Shown here: piece by piece, positions 16,935 through 26,186 of the stretch
Layout of the letters: every line of letters starts with the position of its first letter
Position numbering within the stretch: position 1 is the stretch's first letter
From: Spongiactinospora sp. TRM90649
GTDB lineage: Bacteria > Actinomycetota > Actinomycetes > Streptosporangiales > Streptosporangiaceae
Reading direction: 5' to 3'
NCBI RefSeq assembly: GCF_029382225.1
Contig: NZ_JARLTC010000005.1
Coordinates: 365,406-429,405, forward strand
DNA length: 64,000 nucleotides
Program-made: the position numbers and the translations under genes
Notes under the pieces: generated by a model
Databases searched by the model: none
What the model saw: only the letters and a program-made list of their open reading frames with translations
What the model was told of the DNA's origin: nothing

Positions 16935-17431
16935 CGGGCGATCGCCTTGACGATCTCGTCGGCGACGTCGCCGGGGTCGCGCTCGTCGGTCGACACTGTG
17001 ATGGTGGCGAGTTCCTCGTAGATCGGGCGCCTGGCGTCCATCAGCTTCTTGAGCTGGCTGCGCGGGTTGAGCACCAGCAGCGGCCTGGCCTGGGCGAGAC
17101 CCACCCGCTGGACGGCCTGCGTGAGCCCGACCGCGAGGTAGATCACGGTGTGCCCGGCGAGCAGCCGCTGGACCTCCTCCGCCAGGACGGCGCCGCCGCC
17201 CAGCGAAAGGACCCCGCCGTGCTCGGCCAGCGCCGCGCGGACCGCCTCGGCCTCCAACTCGCGGAACCGTTCCTCGCCGTCTTCGACGAACACGTCGCTG
17301 ACCGCCTTGCCGGCGATCGCCTCGACGTCGGAGTCGGTGTCGCGGAATTCCACGCCGAGCCGCTCGGCGAGGAGCCGTCCCACCGTGGTCTTACCGGCCC
17401 CGGGCGGGCCGATTATCACGGTGGCCGTCAT
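16931..17431 (-). CDS. aroK: shikimate kinase
   Basis: A 166-aa P-loop kinase that phosphorylates shikimate at the 3-OH with ATP. Walker A is [20 protein letters not shown] at residues 6-25. The shikimate-binding DTDSDVE follows near residue 33. [13 protein letters not shown] and LSLGGGAVL (the conserved GGG) come next, then RPLL and a lid region. Length is typical. It is translationally coupled to aroC upstream and aroB downstream. Confidence 0.95.
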   Translation of the reverse strand: MTATVIIGPPGAGKTTVGRLLAERLGVEFRDTDSDVEAIAGKAVSDVFVEDGEERFRELEAEAVRAALAEHGGVLSLGGGAVLAEEVQRLLAGHTVIYLAVGLTQAVQRVGLAQARPLLVLNPRSQLKKLMDARRPIYEELATITVSTDERDPGDVADEIVKAIAR

Positions 17432-18645
17432 TCGGCCACCTCCGGGGAGTCGGCCGGGTGGGGCGGCTTCAGCATCGTGGACAGGTAACCGGACACGTTG
17501 CGGGCCACCTCCTCGACGGAGTCGCCGCCGAACTTCTCCACCGCGGCGTCGGCGAGCACCAGGGCGACCATCGCCTCGGCGACGATCGCGGCGGCGGGGA
17601 CGGAGCAGACGTCGGAGCGCTGGTTGATGGCCTTGGCGGGCTCACCGGTGATGACGTCGACGGTGGCCAGGGCGCGCGGCACGGTGGAGATCGGCTTCAT
17701 CGCGGCGCGAACCCGCAGCGGCTCGCCGTTCGTCATGCCGCCCTCGATGCCGCCCGCGCGGTTGGTCACCCGGCGCACGCCGCCGACCTCGCCGACGATC
17801 TCGTCGTGGGCGCGCGAGCCCCTGCGGCGGGCGGTCTCGAAACCGTCGCCGACGGCCACGCCCTTGATCGCCTGGATGCCCATCAGCGCGCCCGCGAGCC
17901 TGGAGTCGAGCCGCCGGTCCCAGTGGACGTAGCTGCCCAGGCCGGGGGGCAGGCCGTAGGCGACGACCTCGACCACGCCGCCCAGCGTGTCGCCCTCCTT
18001 GCGGGCGGTCTCGATCTCCTCGATCATCGCGGCGCTGGCCGCGGGGTCGAAGCAGCGGACCGGGTCGTCGTCGACCCTGGCGAGATCGCCGGGCTCGGGG
18101 ATCACGCCGTCGGGCGCGGCGGCCTCGCCGATGCCGACCACGTGACTGACGATCTCGACGCCGAGCGCCTGGCGCAGGAAGGAGACGGCGACCTGCCCGA
18201 GGGCCACGCGCGCCGCGGTCTCGCGGGCGCTGGCGCGGTCGAGGACGGGCCTGGCGTCGTCGAAACCGTACTTCTGCATGCCGGAGAGGTCTGCGTGGCC
18301 GGGACGGGGGCGGGACAGCGGCGCGTTGCGCGCCTGCCCGGCCAGCACGTCGGGATCGACGGGGTCGGCCGCCATGACGGTCTCCCACTTCGGCCACTCG
18401 CTGTTGCCCACGCGGATCGCGACCGGGCTGCCGAGCGTGCGGCCGTGCCGCACGCCGCCGACGATGGTCACGACGTCCTGTTCGAACTTCATCCGCGCGC
18501 CGCGCCCATATCCGAGACGGCGGCGCCGCAGCGCCTCCGCGATCTCGGGGGTCGTCACCTCGACCCCGGCGGGCAGTCCTTCCAGAATCGCCACGAGCTC
18601 GGGCCCGTGCGACTCACCTGCGGTCAACCAGCGCAACATGGTCAT
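17428..18645 (-). CDS. aroC: chorismate synthase
   Basis: A 405-aa FMN-dependent enzyme forming chorismate from EPSP, the last shikimate step. Signature segments are [17 protein letters not shown] at the N-terminus, [17 protein letters not shown] near residue 41, [14 protein letters not shown] near 113 and [14 protein letters not shown] near 133. Near 290-320 it has [20 protein letters not shown] and [11 protein letters not shown]. Length is typical of actinobacteria. It heads the four-gene overlapping run and follows the prepilin peptidase gene by 41 bp, so it may share that gene's promoter. Confidence 0.96.
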   Translation of the reverse strand: MTMLRWLTAGESHGPELVAILEGLPAGVEVTTPEIAEALRRRRLGYGRGARMKFEQDVVTIVGGVRHGRTLGSPVAIRVGNSEWPKWETVMAADPVDPDVLAGQARNAPLSRPRPGHADLSGMQKYGFDDARPVLDRASARETAARVALGQVAVSFLRQALGVEIVSHVVGIGEAAAPDGVIPEPGDLARVDDDPVRCFDPAASAAMIEEIETARKEGDTLGGVVEVVAYGLPPGLGSYVHWDRRLDSRLAGALMGIQAIKGVAVGDGFETARRRGSRAHDEIVGEVGGVRRVTNRAGGIEGGMTNGEPLRVRAAMKPISTVPRALATVDVITGEPAKAINQRSDVCSVPAAAIVAEAMVALVLADAAVEKFGGDSVEEVARNVSGYLSTMLKPPHPADSPEVAE

Positions 18646-18686
18646 AAGTCTTCCATGTGCGACGCAGTGCTGATGTCACGCCCCGC

Positions 18687-19319
18687 TCACCAGGCGTGTA
18701 TCGCGGCCAGCGCGCCGAGGATCATGAAGGGGCCGAAGGGGAGCTCGGTGGCGCGGTCGGCCCGGCGGGAGGCGAGCAGGGCCAGGCCGTACAGGGCGGC
18801 GCACGCGTGGGTGACGACGACGCCGGCCAGAAGGGCCTCCCAGCCCGCCCAGCCGAGCGCGGCGCCGAGCGGGAGCGCCAGCTTGACGTCGCCGAGGCCG
18901 AGCGCGGCCGGGCGGATCAGGAACAGCAGCAGGTAGAACGCGGCCAGCGCGACCGCGCCCAGGCCCGCGCGCAGGAGGTCGTCGTAGCGGTGGTCGGCGC
19001 GGCCCGCGACGGTGAGGAGCGCCGTCACCACGGCGTAGGCGGGGATGGTCAGGTCGTCGGGGAGCCGGAGGTCGGCGACGTCGATCAGCGCGAGGGGCAC
19101 GGCCGCCACGACCAGGGCGGTGTAGGCGGCCAGTTCCCAGGGATCGTCGAAGCGCGCGGCCGGCGGGATCAGTGCCACGGCGGTGACCGTCTCGAACCCG
19201 GCAGGGGGCCATCTCGGCGAGAGGCAAGGGAGGGCGTCCGGGACCGTGTGGCGCCGGGCCGTCTCCCGCTGCCACATGCCGCACACCGCCACCACGACCG
19301 CGAGCAGAGCGACCAGCAC
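18687..19319 (-). CDS. prepilin peptidase, A24 family (short form)
   Basis: A 210-aa polytopic membrane aspartyl protease. The two catalytic aspartates are in LALIDVADLRLPDDL (about residue 79) and in the GxGD motif ALGLGDVKLALPLG near 143. About six hydrophobic helices are visible. The N-terminal methylase domain of full-length PilD, with its two CxxC pairs, is absent, as is common in actinobacteria. It presumably processes a type IV pilin-like or Tad/Flp substrate, but no pilin gene is in the window. It lies 41 bp upstream of aroC, which is probably only a shared transcript. Confidence 0.85.
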   Translation of the reverse strand: MLVALLAVVVAVCGMWQRETARRHTVPDALPCLSPRWPPAGFETVTAVALIPPAARFDDPWELAAYTALVVAAVPLALIDVADLRLPDDLTIPAYAVVTALLTVAGRADHRYDDLLRAGLGAVALAAFYLLLFLIRPAALGLGDVKLALPLGAALGWAGWEALLAGVVVTHACAALYGLALLASRRADRATELPFGPFMILGALAAIHAW

Positions 19320-19385
19320 CCGCCGACCCTAACCGAAACTGCGGGAGCGGCGGCCCGGGAAAGCGGGAGGCGGCCGGGAAAGGCG

Positions 19386-20012
19386 TCAGCGGCGGCGGGA
19401 CCAGGGGAACCGGCGGCGGGGCGCCGGGGCGACCTCGGGCGGCGCGGTGAGATCGCTGATCGGCACGCCGTGCTCCCGCAGGCCCTCGGCGACCGTCTCC
19501 GGCGGGCCGTGCTCGGTGATCGGGACGCCGTGCTCCCGCAGGCGCTCGGCGACCGTCTCCGGCGGGCCGTGCAGGGCAGCCAGGGTGTGCAGCAGCGGGC
19601 CCTCGATGACGAACGCGGCCGGGCCCGCCACGTCGAGGACGACGGCGGCGGCGCCCTCGCGCGTCGCGGCCTGGCAGACCTGCGGGCCGGTGACCTGGAT
19701 GGGACGGGCGTCCGGGCGCCACCTGGCCAGCGGCTCGGTGCCGGTGAAGGCGAGCACCGCCTGCCGGCCGTCCTCGCCGACCAGCTTGGGCAGCGCCATG
19801 TCGCTGGACTTCTCCTGCCGGAGCCCGTTCTCCCCGATCTCGGACTCGGTGAGGACCGCGACCACGGGGACCAGCAGCCGCGCCGTGCTCAGCGGCGCGA
19901 TGATCTCGCGGGCGTCGGCCTCGCCCTGGGCGTGCGCGGCCAGCGCGGCGGCCAGGGCGGGATCGGCCCGGCCGTCGTCGCCGGAGAAGAGAGGTCGCGG
20001 AATGCTCGGCAC
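19386..20012 (-). CDS. SseB family protein with internal duplication
   Basis: A 208-aa protein. The central region (TARLLVPVVAVLTESEIGEN, DMALPKLVGEDGRQAVLAFT, and then VCQAATREGAAAVVLDVAGP) is the SseB-like fold common in actinobacteria. The role of the family is poorly defined. The C-terminal part contains a near-perfect 20-residue tandem duplication, EHGPPETVAExLREHGVPIx, followed by a basic tail PRRRFPWSRRR. The GTG at 20012 is the first plausible start in frame after the upstream stop region. It lies downstream of the ring-opening amidohydrolase on the same strand. Confidence 0.82.
   Translation of the reverse strand: MPSIPRPLFSGDDGRADPALAAALAAHAQGEADAREIIAPLSTARLLVPVVAVLTESEIGENGLRQEKSSDMALPKLVGEDGRQAVLAFTGTEPLARWRPDARPIQVTGPQVCQAATREGAAAVVLDVAGPAAFVIEGPLLHTLAALHGPPETVAERLREHGVPITEHGPPETVAEGLREHGVPISDLTAPPEVAPAPRRRFPWSRRR
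19453..19572. repeat. two tandem 60-bp repeats inside the SseB-family gene
   Basis: Two consecutive 60-bp units, offset by exactly 60 bp (about 19453-19512 and 19513-19572), differ at only a few positions. They keep the reading frame and add 20 residues to the C-terminal part of the protein. The near identity implies a recent duplication. Confidence 0.85.
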
Positions 20013-20089
20013 GTTCGGGGAGCTTACCCGCCGTGGCCGCCGGTCCCTTCGCGGCGTGCGCGGCGGACCGGCCGCCGCACCGGCGCGGA

Positions 20090-21196
20090 TCAGTCCAGGC
20101 GGGCGATGGCGGCCACCGGGGCTCCACCGGAGGGCCCCTGATGGACGGCGGCCACGGAGACGAACACGGCCGGGTCGCCGGTCACGGCGGCGGCGACGCC
20201 CCCGACCGCGGCCTTGATCTGACGGTGCCAGTGGACGTCGGAGTCGTCGAGCATGATGTTGCGCCGTCCCCTGACCCGCCCTGAGGGGTCGGCCTCGCAC
20301 TTGAGGAACACGTTGACCAGGCGGTCGCCGAGGTCGCTGGGATGCGGCCGGTCGGGCAGTTCGACGCCGCTGGACCTGATCGCGGCCCAGATGCCGTCGG
20401 CGTCGAGGGCGTCTCGCATCACGGCGTGCCCGACGCGGTAGCGCCCGCCGATCCCGCGCACGTTGCCGACCACGACGATCTGGGCGCGGTCCAGTTCCAC
20501 GCCGCTGGAGCAGGAGGCAACGCTGGAGTAGAGGGAAAGGTCGCGGTGGATCTGGGCGGCGTCCGGCGTCTCGATCTCGCCGAGCGCCACCGCGACACCG
20601 AGCGCGGTGGTGGAGTTGGAGATGTCCATGGACGCGCCGGTGTCGTCGGTCACCACGTCCTGCCCGCGCGACCTGGCGTCGGTGATCGTGGCCAGGGTGA
20701 GCAGGGGCGTCTTGGTCTGTACGTAGTGGACGTCGGCGGGATCGTCGATGCCGGCCGTCTTCATGGCCTCGCGCACCCCGGCGGCGACCTTGGCGACCAT
20801 GGCCGGGCGGCCGATGTCCTCGGGCAGGATGACGTCGCTCATCGCGACGCCGACCGAGACGCGGGGCTCGTCGGTCCTCGGGACGCTCGCCGGGTCGACG
20901 GTGGCGAAGATCGTGGCGTGCGGGCTCAGCACGCCGTCGGTGCCGCCCGACCACACCAGCGGGACCTGCGCGACCTCCTCGGCCGTGCGCGTCCCCTTGG
21001 ACAGCAGCACCTCGCGGAAGGCGCGGTCGGCCAGGATACGGGTGTAGTCGTTGACGCCGCCGTTGCCCTCGGTCTTGCCGACGACGGCCAGCACGCGGTC
21101 GGCCTCGATCGCCCCTTCGTCGATGAGGCGCTCCAGCCCGGACGCGTCGGTGACGCTCTCGATGACGACCTTGCGTACTTCGATCGGGTCCGGCAT
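20090..21196 (-). CDS. ring-opening amidohydrolase (cyanuric acid amidohydrolase/barbiturase family)
   Basis: A 368-aa member of the toblerone-fold AtzD/TrzD/Bar family, which hydrolyses the ring amide of cyanuric acid or barbiturate. Family blocks are visible in each of three repeats: [20 protein letters not shown] near residue 79, [20 protein letters not shown] near 185, and [20 protein letters not shown] near 300. The C-terminal metal-site motif is HQGPSGGAP. The ATG at 21196, with GGAAGG upstream, gives the family length; a longer frame adds 49 atypical residues. A carbamate kinase gene lies upstream on the same strand. Cyanurate and barbiturate cannot be told apart by eye; the nucleobase-catabolism genes elsewhere in the window favour barbiturate. 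Confidence 0.88.
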   Translation of the reverse strand: MPDPIEVRKVVIESVTDASGLERLIDEGAIEADRVLAVVGKTEGNGGVNDYTRILADRAFREVLLSKGTRTAEEVAQVPLVWSGGTDGVLSPHATIFATVDPASVPRTDEPRVSVGVAMSDVILPEDIGRPAMVAKVAAGVREAMKTAGIDDPADVHYVQTKTPLLTLATITDARSRGQDVVTDDTGASMDISNSTTALGVAVALGEIETPDAAQIHRDLSLYSSVASCSSGVELDRAQIVVVGNVRGIGGRYRVGHAVMRDALDADGIWAAIRSSGVELPDRPHPSDLGDRLVNVFLKCEADPSGRVRGRRNIMLDDSDVHWHRQIKAAVGGVAAAVTGDPAVFVSVAAVHQGPSGGAPVAAIARLD

Positions 21197-21548
21197 GCCT
21201 TGGCACCTTCCGCTCGGCCTGGAGACTCCGCCTGGAGACTCCCCGCCGAAATTACCCGCCGATCGGCCGCGATTCACGGGCGAAACTCTCCATATCGACG
21301 GTCCATAACGCGGTAACACAATTTCTGTAGCGCCCTGTAACAAAGGTCTTGACCGGGAGTGCGGGCGCGCACGACGATTGCCGCGAGGAGGGGGAGCGCC
21401 CGACCTGGGAGGGGCGCCCCGTCCTCGTTCTGGTGGCGATCAGGGGCACATCGTCGCTGCGCGCGTCGTCGTAGCCGTCTCGATCAGGTCGGTGACCTTG
21501 GACAGCCGCCGGTCTCTCCGTTCCGTGCGCGGAAGTGGAGGCCCCTCT
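21197..21548. other. intergenic stretch upstream of the ring-opening amidohydrolase
   Basis: These 352 bp have no gene. They contain a 12-bp direct repeat (CCTGGAGACTCC twice, from about 21219) just upstream of the amidohydrolase. GTAACA occurs twice, at 21314-21319 and 21338-21343, 24 bp apart in an AT-richer patch. The patch is a reasonable place for the amidohydrolase promoter and an activator site. Confidence 0.4.
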
Positions 21549-22505
21549 TTACGCAGCGCCCGGACCTTCCGTGATTCCGGAGGGTCGTTCCGGTGCGCCG
21601 GGCACCACCACGGTGCCGACCTCGCCGGTGAGGACCGCGCCGAGGTCGTCCAGCGCGGCGATGACCGCGCGGGCTCCGCCATGCTCGACGAACCGCAGCG
21701 CGGCCTCGACCTTGGGCCCCATGCTGCCGCGCGCGAAGTGGCCCCGCGCGTGCAGGGCGCGCAGCTCCCCTGCGGTGATCACGCCGATCGGCCGGGCGTG
21801 CGGGGTGCCGAACCCGGTGACGGCCGCGGGGACGTCGGTGGCGATCACCAGGACGGTGGCCCGTACGGCACGCGCCAGCAGCGCCGCCGCCAGGTCCTTG
21901 TCCACGACCGCCTCCACTCCCCGCAGCGCGCCGTCCGCGCCGCGCGCGACCGGCACTCCCCCGCCGCCCGCCGCGACCACCACGAATCCCCGCTCGACCA
22001 GCGCCGACGCCGCCTCGGCGTCCACGATCTCGCGTGGCTCCGGCGAGGCGACCACCCGCCGCCAGCCCCGGTCGAACTCGCGCCAGTGCTGCCCCATCTC
22101 GATGAAGCGCCGCGCCTCCGCCTCGGTGAAGTAGCGCCCGATCGGCTTGACCGGATCGGCGAACGCCGGGTCGGCGGCGTCGATCCGGGTGCGGGTGACG
22201 ATCACCGCCGCCGGGCGGGCGAGGGCGTTGAGGATGAGGGTGCCGACGGTGGCCTGGGTCTGCGCGCCGCACCAGTCCAGCGGCACCGGCGGCACGACGT
22301 CGGCGGCGAGCTGGTTCTTCAGCAGCAGATTGCCGACCTGGGGGCCGTTGCCGTGGGTGAGGATCACCTGATGCCCGGCGTCGATCAGCGCGCCGACGTG
22401 CCGCATGCCCGACTCGACCGCGCGACGCTGGTCGTCCGGGGAGGCGCTGCCGTCGGGAGCCGTCATGGCGTTGCCGCCGAGCGCGATCAGGACACGTTCC
22501 CCCAC
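21549..22505 (-). CDS. arcC: carbamate kinase
   Basis: A 318-aa amino-acid-kinase-fold enzyme that makes ATP and carbamate from carbamoyl phosphate and ADP. Family blocks are VLIALGGNAMTAPDG at the N-terminus, ILTHGNGPQVGNLLLKNQLA near residue 47, and VVAAGGGGVPV near 177. ALRGVEAVVDKDLAAALLA and ARGHFARGSMGPKVEAALRF follow. Length is typical. No arginine deiminase or ornithine carbamoyltransferase gene is nearby. A role in recovering ATP from carbamoyl phosphate made during purine or pyrimidine breakdown is therefore plausible, possibly with the FdrA/DUF1116 set at 58.9-62.6 kb (inference). Confidence 0.92.
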   Translation of the reverse strand: MGERVLIALGGNAMTAPDGSASPDDQRRAVESGMRHVGALIDAGHQVILTHGNGPQVGNLLLKNQLAADVVPPVPLDWCGAQTQATVGTLILNALARPAAVIVTRTRIDAADPAFADPVKPIGRYFTEAEARRFIEMGQHWREFDRGWRRVVASPEPREIVDAEAASALVERGFVVVAAGGGGVPVARGADGALRGVEAVVDKDLAAALLARAVRATVLVIATDVPAAVTGFGTPHARPIGVITAGELRALHARGHFARGSMGPKVEAALRFVEHGGARAVIAALDDLGAVLTGEVGTVVVPGAPERPSGITEGPGAA

Positions 22506-22576
22506 AGCGTGACGCTAACCAGCGCGCGGCCGGGATTCAACAGCGCGGGGGCGCCCGTTCCGCCGTCGAGGCCGAG

Positions 22577-22891
22577 GTGAGGACGACCCGTGACCGGGCG
22601 GTGACCGCCGAGCAGGCCGCGGGCCTGGCGGGGACCTTCCGGCTGCTCGGCGATCCGACCAGGGCGCAGCTCCTGTACGCGCTGCTGGCGGGCGGCGAGG
22701 TGAGCGTCGGCGACCTGTGCGAGGCCGTGCCGGTCACCGGCACGGCGGTGTCGCACGCGCTGCGACGGTTGCGCAGGGCGGGGGTGGTGGCGAGCCGCCG
22801 TGACGGCCGGACCGTCTACTACCGCCTGTCCGACACCAATGTCCGCATGCTGCTCGATCTGAGCCGCGAGCATCTGAGGGAGGGACGTTGA
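22577..22891 (+). CDS. ArsR/SmtB family metalloregulator
   Basis: A 104-aa winged-helix repressor. The core is FRLLGDPTRAQLLYALLAGG and VSVGDLCEAVPVTGTAVSHA (recognition helix), followed by LRRLRRAGVVASRRDGRTVYYRLSD (wing). The conserved ELCV-type metal motif of ArsR/SmtB is here DLCEAV. The C-terminal helix ends SREHLREG, where SmtB/CzrA-type proteins place His ligands. It overlaps the zinc exporter gene by 4 bp, so it very probably senses Zn2+ or Cd2+/Co2+ and controls its own operon. The start is a GTG. Confidence 0.92.
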   Translation: MRTTRDRAVTAEQAAGLAGTFRLLGDPTRAQLLYALLAGGEVSVGDLCEAVPVTGTAVSHALRRLRRAGVVASRRDGRTVYYRLSDTNVRMLLDLSREHLREGR

Positions 22892-23865
22892 CCACGAAAT
22901 CACGTGGGCACGGCCACAGGCACGGCCATGGACATGGGCACGGGCACGGGCACGGGCACAGCGCGTCATCCGACCGGCGCTACCTGGGCGCGGCCCTCGG
23001 CCTGCTGCTGGCGTTCATGGCCGCCGAGGTGGTCATCGGGATCATGGCGAACTCCATCGCGCTGGTCTCCGACGCCGGTCACATGCTGACCGACGCCGCC
23101 TCGATCGTGCTGGCCCTGGTGGCCATCGCGCTGTCGGGCCGCCCGGCGCGCGGCGCGTACACCTTCGGCTGGAAGCGGGCGGAGATCCTCTCCGCCGCCT
23201 TCAACGGCCTGACGTTCGTGCTGCTGGTCGGGTTCTTCACCTACGAGGCGATCCACCGGCTGATCGAGCCGCCGACGGTCGCGGGGCCGCTGATCCTCAG
23301 CACCGCCCTGGCGGGGGTGGCCTTCAACGCGGGCGCGACCTGGCTCCTGTCCCGCGCCAACCGGGGCAGCCTCAACGTCGAGGGCGCGTTCCAGCACATC
23401 CTCAACGACCTGTACTCGTTCGTGGCCACGGCGGCGGCGGGCGCGGTCGTGTGGGTGACCCACTGGCACCGGGCCGACGCCGTCGCGGCGCTGGTCGTCG
23501 CGGCGCTGATGGCCAAGTCCGGCTGGGCGCTGCTGCGCGACGCCGGGCGCATCCTGTTCGAGGCGGCCCCGGCCGGCCTCGAACCCGCCGAACTGGCCGC
23601 CGCGCTGGCCGCGCACGCCGACGTGACCGAGATCCAGGACCTGCACGTGTGGACGGTGACCAGCGGCTTCCCCGCGCTGTCGGTCCACGTCACGGTACGG
23701 CCGGACGGCGACTGCCACCGGGTCCGCCGCGAGCTGGCCGACCTGGTGCACGAGCGCTTCCACATCGAGCACTCCACGTTCCAGGTGGATCACGTGCCCG
23801 GTCGCGCGTGCCGCATCGCGGGCCCGGCGGACGGGGGCGGAGGGCTCAGGACAGGCACGCCGTGA
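22888..23865 (+). CDS. cation diffusion facilitator (zinc exporter, CzcD/ZitB-like)
   Basis: A 325-aa inner-membrane metal/proton antiporter. It has a His-rich cytoplasmic N-terminus (alternating Gly-His, residues 5-24) and six transmembrane helices. The site A motifs are SDAGHMLTDAA in TM2 and HILNDLYSF in TM5. A cytoplasmic metallochaperone-like C-terminal domain contains EIQDLHVWTVTSG and HVTVRPDGDCH. The start is a TTG within the ArsR stop (TTGA overlap), so synthesis is coupled to the regulator. The His loop is encoded by tandem 6-bp repeats. The last 20 bp overlap the convergent TetR gene. Confidence 0.93.
   Translation: MTTKSRGHGHRHGHGHGHGHGHGHSASSDRRYLGAALGLLLAFMAAEVVIGIMANSIALVSDAGHMLTDAASIVLALVAIALSGRPARGAYTFGWKRAEILSAAFNGLTFVLLVGFFTYEAIHRLIEPPTVAGPLILSTALAGVAFNAGATWLLSRANRGSLNVEGAFQHILNDLYSFVATAAAGAVVWVTHWHRADAVAALVVAALMAKSGWALLRDAGRILFEAAPAGLEPAELAAALAAHADVTEIQDLHVWTVTSGFPALSVHVTVRPDGDCHRVRRELADLVHERFHIEHSTFQVDHVPGRACRIAGPADGGGGLRTGTP
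22910..22961. repeat. GGxCAC-type tandem repeat encoding the His-rich tract
   Basis: Repeated 6-bp GGGCAC and GGCCAC units encode the Gly-His run at the N-terminus of the zinc exporter. Such short-unit tracts are prone to length change by slippage, always in frame because the unit is 6 bp. Confidence 0.7.
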
Positions 23866-24463
23866 AGACGGCGGTGAGCCGGGCCACCACGACCTCGTGG
23901 TCGTGGCGGCCCACGGAGTCGGGGCCGAAGATCTGGCGGAGGCTGCCGCCGCCCATGATCAGGGCGGTGGCGACGCCCGCGCGCAGCCGGGCGTCGGGCC
24001 CGGACAGGCGGGCCTGAAGGGGTAGCAGGATCGCCGACTCCACCCGGTCGCGGATCAGCTCGTGGATCTCCGGGCTGGACGACGACCGGGTCAGCGTGGC
24101 CAGCACCGGGCCGTCCGACTCCGAGCCGAGGCGCTCGGCGACGTACTCGGCGAGCCTGCGCGGCAGTTCGGCCTCGTCCACGTCCAGCACGCCGGGAAAC
24201 CTGCCCTGCTGGGCCAGTACTTCGGCGAACAACTGACGCTTGCTCCCGAAGTAGCGGTTGATCAGCGCGATGTTGGCGTCGGCCGAGGCCGCGATCATCC
24301 GCATGGTGACCTGCTCGTAGCCCAGCTCGGCGAACAGGCGCCGGGCCGCGTCGAGGATGCGGCGCCGGGTGCTCTCCTTGTCGCGCCGCCGCGCGTCACG
24401 GCGTTCGGCGCCCTCCGCGGGCTCTCCGACCGTGGGCGATTCGCACGCGTTGGTGTATTGCAC
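23846..24463 (-). CDS. TetR family transcriptional regulator
   Basis: A 205-aa one-domain-sensing repressor. The DNA-binding domain is at residues 26-75: STRRRILDAARRLFAELGYE, then VTMRMIAASADANIALINRY and FGSKRQLF. The C-terminal ligand domain is typical in length. It is divergent from a DHA2-type efflux pump with a short shared intergenic region of about 80 bp, the classic arrangement for a drug-responsive repressor controlling its pump. Its 3' end overlaps the convergent zinc exporter gene by 20 bp. The start is a GTG at 24463. Confidence 0.92.
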   Translation of the reverse strand: MQYTNACESPTVGEPAEGAERRDARRRDKESTRRRILDAARRLFAELGYEQVTMRMIAASADANIALINRYFGSKRQLFAEVLAQQGRFPGVLDVDEAELPRRLAEYVAERLGSESDGPVLATLTRSSSSPEIHELIRDRVESAILLPLQARLSGPDARLRAGVATALIMGGGSLRQIFGPDSVGRHDHEVVVARLTAVFTACLS

Positions 24464-24479
24464 CTCACCATCCTCCCAT

Positions 24480-24509
24480 TTGACTGGGTAAACGCACGTC
24501 TACTAGATT
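24480..24509 (+). promoter_or_regulatory. candidate promoter of the DHA2 efflux gene
   Basis: TTGACT at 24480-24485 and TAGATT at 24504-24509, spaced 18 bp, form a good sigma-70-type promoter. Transcription would begin near 24516, just after the first ATG at 24514. This supports the TTG at 24547, with AGGGGG at 24532-24537, as the real start codon. Confidence 0.5.
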
Positions 24510-24546
24510 TTATATGCATACTACAGCTAACAGGGGGAACGGGGCC

Positions 24547-26085
24547 TTGCTTACAGACGTCGCGGTCGCGCCGCGGTTCACGCACAAACAGGTGCTGGAG
24601 ATCCTGATCGGGCTGGTGCTCGCCATGCTCACCTCGATGATCTCCACATCGGTGGTGGGCACGGCGCTGCCGACGATCGTCGGCACCCTCGGCGGGCAGG
24701 AACAGCTCGCCTGGGTGGCCGCCGCGACGCTGCTCACCATGACGGCCTCGACGCCGCTGTGGGGCAAGCTCTCCGACCTGTACGGCAGGAAGCGGATGTT
24801 CCAGCTCGCCCTGGTCGTCTTCACCGTGTCCGCCGTCGGCGCCGGGTTCGCCCAGGACATGCCGCAGCTCATCGTCGCCCGTGCCCTGCAGGGCATCGGC
24901 GCGGGCGGCCTGCAGGCGCTGCCGCAGATCATCCTGGGCGACATCGTCGAACCCCGCGAGCGCGGGCGCTACAGCGGCTACATCGGCGCCGTGTTCGGGG
25001 TGTCCACGGTCGCCGGGCCGCTGCTCGGCGGCTTCATCGTGGACAACATGTCGTGGCGCTGGTGCTTCTGGATCAGCGTCCCGCTCGCCGTGGTCGCGTT
25101 CTTCGTCATCCAGAAGGTGCTCAAGCTCCCGCTGAACCGCCGCGACGCCAAGGTGGACTGGTGGGGGGCCACGTTCATCACCGGCGGCACCACCGCGCTG
25201 ATGCTGATGCTCTCGCTCGGCGGCCACGAGTTCGCCTGGAACTCGGTCTGGACCTACGGCCTGACGGCGTTCAGCCTGCTCATGTTCGCGGGCGCGGTGG
25301 TGGCCGAGCGCAGGACCCCCGAGCCGATCCTGCCGCCCCGCCTGTTCGCCAACCGCACCTTCGTGCTCACCTGCCTCGCGTCCCTGCTGGTCGGCGCGGC
25401 CATGTTCGGCGCGCTGATGTTCATGCCGCAGTACCTGCAGATCGTCAAGGGCATGAGCCCGACGGCCTCGGGACTGATGACGCTGCCGATGGTGCTCGGG
25501 ATGCTCGCGTCCTCCATCACCTCCGGGCGGTTCGTGACCCGCACCGGCCGCTGGAAGATCTTCCCCGTCGTGGGCATGCTGCTGGTGGCCTGCGGGCTGT
25601 TCCTGCTGTCCCGGCTGCGCGTGGACACGGGCCTGGCGATCATCGGCGTGGAGCTGGCGCTGCTCGGGATCGGCCTCGGCGCGTGCATGCAGATCCTCGT
25701 GCTCGCCGCGCAGAACGCGGTGACCCGCGCCGACATGGCCTCGACCACCTCGGGCGTCGCGTTCTTCCGCTCGCTGGGCGGCGCGGTCGGCGTGGCGGCC
25801 TTCGGCGCGATCCTGTCCAACCGGCTCAGCGGCGAGCTGGCCGAACGGCTCGCGGCGGCGAAGATCCCGCTGGCGGGCGGGCAGGCGACCCCCGACCTCG
25901 GAGCGCCGAACGCCATCCGAGACCTGCCGGGCCCGGTGCTGGACATCGTGCTCGACTCGTTCACCCACGCCATGGACATGGTGTTCCTGGTCGGCGTGCC
26001 GGTGGCGCTGCTCGGCGCGGTCGCGGCCATCGCGCTGAAGGAGCTGCCGCTGCGCTCCTCCGCCGCGCCCGCCACGTCCGACTGA
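24547..26085 (+). CDS. MFS drug efflux transporter, DHA2 (14-TMS) family
   Basis: A 512-aa proton-coupled multidrug exporter with about 14 transmembrane helices. Motif A is GKLSDLYGRKRMF near residue 75, motif C-type GVSTVAGPLLGG lies near 155, and the start is followed by LDTTI-like SMISTSVVGTALPTI. An in-frame ATG at 24514 gives an 11-residue extension. I chose the TTG at 24547 because AGGGGG lies 9 nt upstream and the promoter places the transcript start after 24514. The divergent TetR gene is the likely regulator. The substrate is unknown. Confidence 0.9.
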   Translation: MLTDVAVAPRFTHKQVLEILIGLVLAMLTSMISTSVVGTALPTIVGTLGGQEQLAWVAAATLLTMTASTPLWGKLSDLYGRKRMFQLALVVFTVSAVGAGFAQDMPQLIVARALQGIGAGGLQALPQIILGDIVEPRERGRYSGYIGAVFGVSTVAGPLLGGFIVDNMSWRWCFWISVPLAVVAFFVIQKVLKLPLNRRDAKVDWWGATFITGGTTALMLMLSLGGHEFAWNSVWTYGLTAFSLLMFAGAVVAERRTPEPILPPRLFANRTFVLTCLASLLVGAAMFGALMFMPQYLQIVKGMSPTASGLMTLPMVLGMLASSITSGRFVTRTGRWKIFPVVGMLLVACGLFLLSRLRVDTGLAIIGVELALLGIGLGACMQILVLAAQNAVTRADMASTTSGVAFFRSLGGAVGVAAFGAILSNRLSGELAERLAAAKIPLAGGQATPDLGAPNAIRDLPGPVLDIVLDSFTHAMDMVFLVGVPVALLGAVAAIALKELPLRSSAAPATSD

Positions 26086-26107
26086 TCGCCCCTATCAGGC
26101 CGCTCAC

Positions 26108-26149
26108 GCGAAACGCCCGCCCGCCGAGTTCGGCGGGCGGGCGTTTCGC
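26108..26149. terminator. strong bidirectional terminator between the efflux gene and ahpD
   Basis: A 20-bp perfect stem (26108-26127 with 26130-26149) leaves only two unpaired bases. It lies between convergent genes, ending 37 bp before the ahpD stop. It is one of the strongest hairpins in the window and can act on both strands. Confidence 0.85.
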
Positions 26150-26186
26150 TGACGCGGAAGGGGACGCGGGAGGGGACGCGGGAGGG

